Source: Verrucomicrobiota bacterium (lineage in GTDB: Bacteria > Verrucomicrobiota > Verrucomicrobiia > Verrucomicrobiales > Verrucomicrobiaceae). Taken from it: a stretch of 8,605 bases of DNA. Position 1 is the first letter of the stretch; each line of letters opens with the position of its first letter. Below are positions 7,024 through 8,605 of this stretch, piece after piece. The DNA is taken from contig VFKY01000005.1 in NCBI GenBank assembly GCA_009885275.1, positions 1-8,605 of the forward strand. The letters are read 5' to 3'. The notes under the pieces were generated by a model, which saw only the letters and a list, made by a program, of their open reading frames with translations, did not search any database and was not told the DNA's origin. Made by a program: the position numbers and the translations under genes.

Positions 7024-7149
7024 GCTGTGCGATTGAAGACGTAAACGGCCAAGACGCAAGGAACTTGTCCATGATATCTATTCTCTTCCTCTGCACTTCG
7101 TGCTTCACTTTCTCCCCAACAAGCGTAAACAAAGCTGTATATAACTCTC
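7024..7149. promoter_or_regulatory. Divergent intergenic region between the SpmA-SpmB fusion and the MerR regulator
   Basis: This 126-base spacer should hold promoters for both flanking genes. TATATAAC at 7138-7145 resembles a -10 element 4-6 bases before the MerR start codon, but I see no good -35 at 17 bases. A perfect short inverted repeat GCAC-TTC-GTGC occupies 7093-7103. The heptamer CGTAAAC occurs twice in direct orientation, at 7040-7046 and 7124-7130, 84 bases apart. MerR-type regulators often control their own promoter, so any of these could be an operator, though none is long enough to be convincing alone. Confidence 0.4.
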
Positions 7150-8106
7150 ATGCCATCGCCCTCACAAGAACTGAGCCACCCCATCAAGGTCGTATGTCAT
7201 CGCACCGGATTAAGCGCTCATGTCATTCGCGTATGGGAGAGACGTTACGGGTTAATCTGCTGCCAGCGTACCGACTCTAATCGTCGACTCTACTCTGACG
7301 AAGAGATTGAGCGCCTGCGCCTTCTCAAGGTGCTTACCGATTGTGGTCATCGCATCAGTCAAATATCACGTCTCTGTCTTGATGAGCTATATGTTCTAAA
7401 TAAAAAAGCTCATCCGAAAACAGAAACAGAACCCCAGTCACTCATCTTTACCCACGAAAATGAAGAAGAGTGCCTCGCAAGATGCCTAGAGGCAGTGGCC
7501 CTTCTCGATGTTCCCGTACTGAGTGATTTGCTCGAGGGCGCACGCTTGCGTTATGGTCAACGCACCACCTTGCTGCGCATCGTCGCCCCACTTGTCTATG
7601 AAGTTGGGGAAGCTTGGAGAAAGGGAGAACTCCGCGTGTCTCACGAGCACCTTGCCACCAGTGTTATTCGTGATTTCCTCGCCATTGGTGCCAGAAGTTA
7701 TCAGAAGCATGCTAATGCCCCTGAATTAATGGTCGCCACACCAGCAGGGCAGGTTCATGAAGTGGGAGCACTCCTTGTCACCGCTATTGCCCGTGACCTT
7801 GGATGGCAGGTTATCTATCTCGGCCCCTCCCTTCCCTCTGAAGAAATCGCCGCCTGCGCTCAAGCTCGAAAAGTTCGCGCTGTTGCGCTCAGCGTGGTCT
7901 ATCCATCCGATGACCCCAAAATTCCCGAAGAACTGTCCAACCTGCGCTGCCTCCTTCCCTCTCAGATAGCCATGCTCCTCGGTGGGCGCGCTGCTTATGG
8001 CTACTATCAAGCTCTGCGTGTACCTGATGTACAATTGATCAACGGACTTGCTGACCTTGAAGCGGCCCTCGAAAAACTCTCAAAACCCATTGCAGTCACT
8101 TCATGA
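7150..8106 (+). CDS. MerR-family regulator with cobalamin-binding domain (CarH/LitR-like)
   Basis: This 318-residue protein has the three-part CarH/CarA architecture. Residues 10-78 form a MerR winged helix-turn-helix, with IRVWERRYGL (26-35) and RRLYSDEEIERLRLL (45-59). Residues about 105-185 are the helical bundle that caps cobalamin, with W156 and E166-H167 in the W-x9-EH arrangement that contacts adenosylcobalamin in CarH. Residues 192-310 form the Rossmann-like B12 domain, with QVHEVG (201-206) in place of the D/E-x-H-x-x-G motif (H203 is the expected lower axial ligand), SVVY (248-251) and GGR (278-280). CarH-type proteins bind DNA as tetramers in the dark and release it when light breaks the cobalt-carbon bond, usually controlling carotenoid or photoprotection genes. 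Targets here are unknown. The start at 7150 leaves only a short leader before the HTH. The stop overlaps the next gene by four bases (ATGA). Confidence 0.9.
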   Translation: MPSPSQELSHPIKVVCHRTGLSAHVIRVWERRYGLICCQRTDSNRRLYSDEEIERLRLLKVLTDCGHRISQISRLCLDELYVLNKKAHPKTETEPQSLIFTHENEEECLARCLEAVALLDVPVLSDLLEGARLRYGQRTTLLRIVAPLVYEVGEAWRKGELRVSHEHLATSVIRDFLAIGARSYQKHANAPELMVATPAGQVHEVGALLVTAIARDLGWQVIYLGPSLPSEEIAACAQARKVRAVALSVVYPSDDPKIPEELSNLRCLLPSQIAMLLGGRAAYGYYQALRVPDVQLINGLADLEAALEKLSKPIAVTS

Positions 8107-8605
8107 ACCAATTATCCCAAAAAACACGACTGCTTTTTGTCTGCCTCGGCAATATTTGTCGTTCCCCTGCTGCCGATGGAGTGATGCAACATTTTTTAAA
8201 GCGCGAAGGTTTGGATCAAAATGTCCTCGTGGACTCTGCTGGCACCGCCGACTATCACGTCAACAGTCTTCCTGATAAACGTATGCGCCAGTGTGGCTTA
8301 AAACGAGGATTCACACTGGATCATCGTGGAAAGCATTTTAAGAAAGAAGACTTCGATAACTTCGATCTTATCCTCGTGATGGATAAGGATAATTTACGGC
8401 AGGTGCAACTTCTTGATCCACAACGCGAATTCAAAGATAAAGTAAGGTTCTTCACCGAATTCTGCACTCAACATCAGCTAAACGAAGTGCCTGATCCCTA
8501 TACCGGTGATGAGTCAGATTTTGAATATGTGCTCGATCTCATGGAAGACGGCTGCAACGAACTGGTACGTCGTATCAAGGACGGCACCCTACTAAAAAGC
8601 AACTA
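8103..8605 (+). CDS. Low-molecular-weight protein tyrosine phosphatase (right edge)
   Basis: The visible 167 codons begin with the P-loop VCLGNICRSPAA (13-24), which fits C-x5-R-S with nucleophile C14 and R20. SAGT (45-48) and the DPY loop at 131-133, with D131 as general acid, complete the active site of this cytoplasmic phosphatase family. The family is usually about 150-165 residues, and the window ends after AAC with the two bases TA, so the stop is probably TAA or TAG with its last base just outside. If the next base is C or T, the protein continues with tyrosine. The ATG at 8103 overlaps the TGA of the MerR gene, implying one transcript and coupled translation. Bacterial members dephosphorylate tyrosine kinases of polysaccharide export or arginine-phosphorylated proteins; the substrate cannot be read from this context. 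Confidence 0.92.
   Translation, partial: MNQLSQKTRLLFVCLGNICRSPAADGVMQHFLKREGLDQNVLVDSAGTADYHVNSLPDKRMRQCGLKRGFTLDHRGKHFKKEDFDNFDLILVMDKDNLRQVQLLDPQREFKDKVRFFTEFCTQHQLNEVPDPYTGDESDFEYVLDLMEDGCNELVRRIKDGTLLKSN

Noticed and set aside
7523..8034. Short frames on both strands within the MerR-B12 gene
   Set aside because: They overlap the conserved capping and B12 domains, which are coded in another frame with several family motifs.

Overview
The window looks like a chromosomal segment of a Gram-negative bacterium, most likely from the PVC superphylum (Verrucomicrobia are my best guess). The reasons are indirect: moderate GC, a fused SpmA-SpmB membrane protein in a probable non-sporulator, and three secreted proteins that pair a two-helix segment with a carbohydrate-binding-like beta domain, a style I associate with Verrucomicrobia and Planctomycetes. 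None of the eight starts has a convincing Shine-Dalgarno motif. There are no RNA genes, transposons or CRISPR arrays. No non-coding stretch exceeds about 130 bases.

Left block (1-2385): a divergent pair. On the minus strand is the N-terminal half of an RND/MMPL-type exporter, cut by the left edge. On the plus strand is a chorismatase of the FkbO/Hyg5/XanB2 family, which hydrolyses chorismate to a hydroxybenzoate-type product. An MMPL exporter beside a hydroxybenzoate-forming chorismatase is what one expects at the edge of an aryl polyene (xanthomonadin-like) pigment cluster. If so, the cluster continues to the left of the window.

Middle block (2486-5588): three tightly packed plus-strand genes encode exported proteins that I cannot name. 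All three share a helical segment of about 55 residues and a beta domain with the motif A-x-W-x-[LV]-x-x-[LI]-x-[AV]-G-[GN]-Y-[DE]-[IV]. The middle one also carries a staphylococcal-nuclease-like fold from which nearly all catalytic residues are lost. Its stop codon directly follows an A7 run in the phase of a -1 slippery heptamer, and the -1 frame runs straight into the next gene.

Right block (5596-8605): a convergent minus-strand SpmA-SpmB fusion is followed, across a divergent 126-base intergenic region, by a MerR-type regulator with a cobalamin-binding domain. That regulator keeps the W-x9-EH signature of CarH-type light sensors. It overlaps by four bases with a low-molecular-weight protein tyrosine phosphatase that reaches the right edge, with its stop codon probably one base outside.

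The strongest leads are the probable pigment-cluster edge, the probable B12-dependent photoreceptor about 6 kb away, the modular secreted trio with its degenerate nuclease fold, and the possible frameshift or coupling site between two of the trio.
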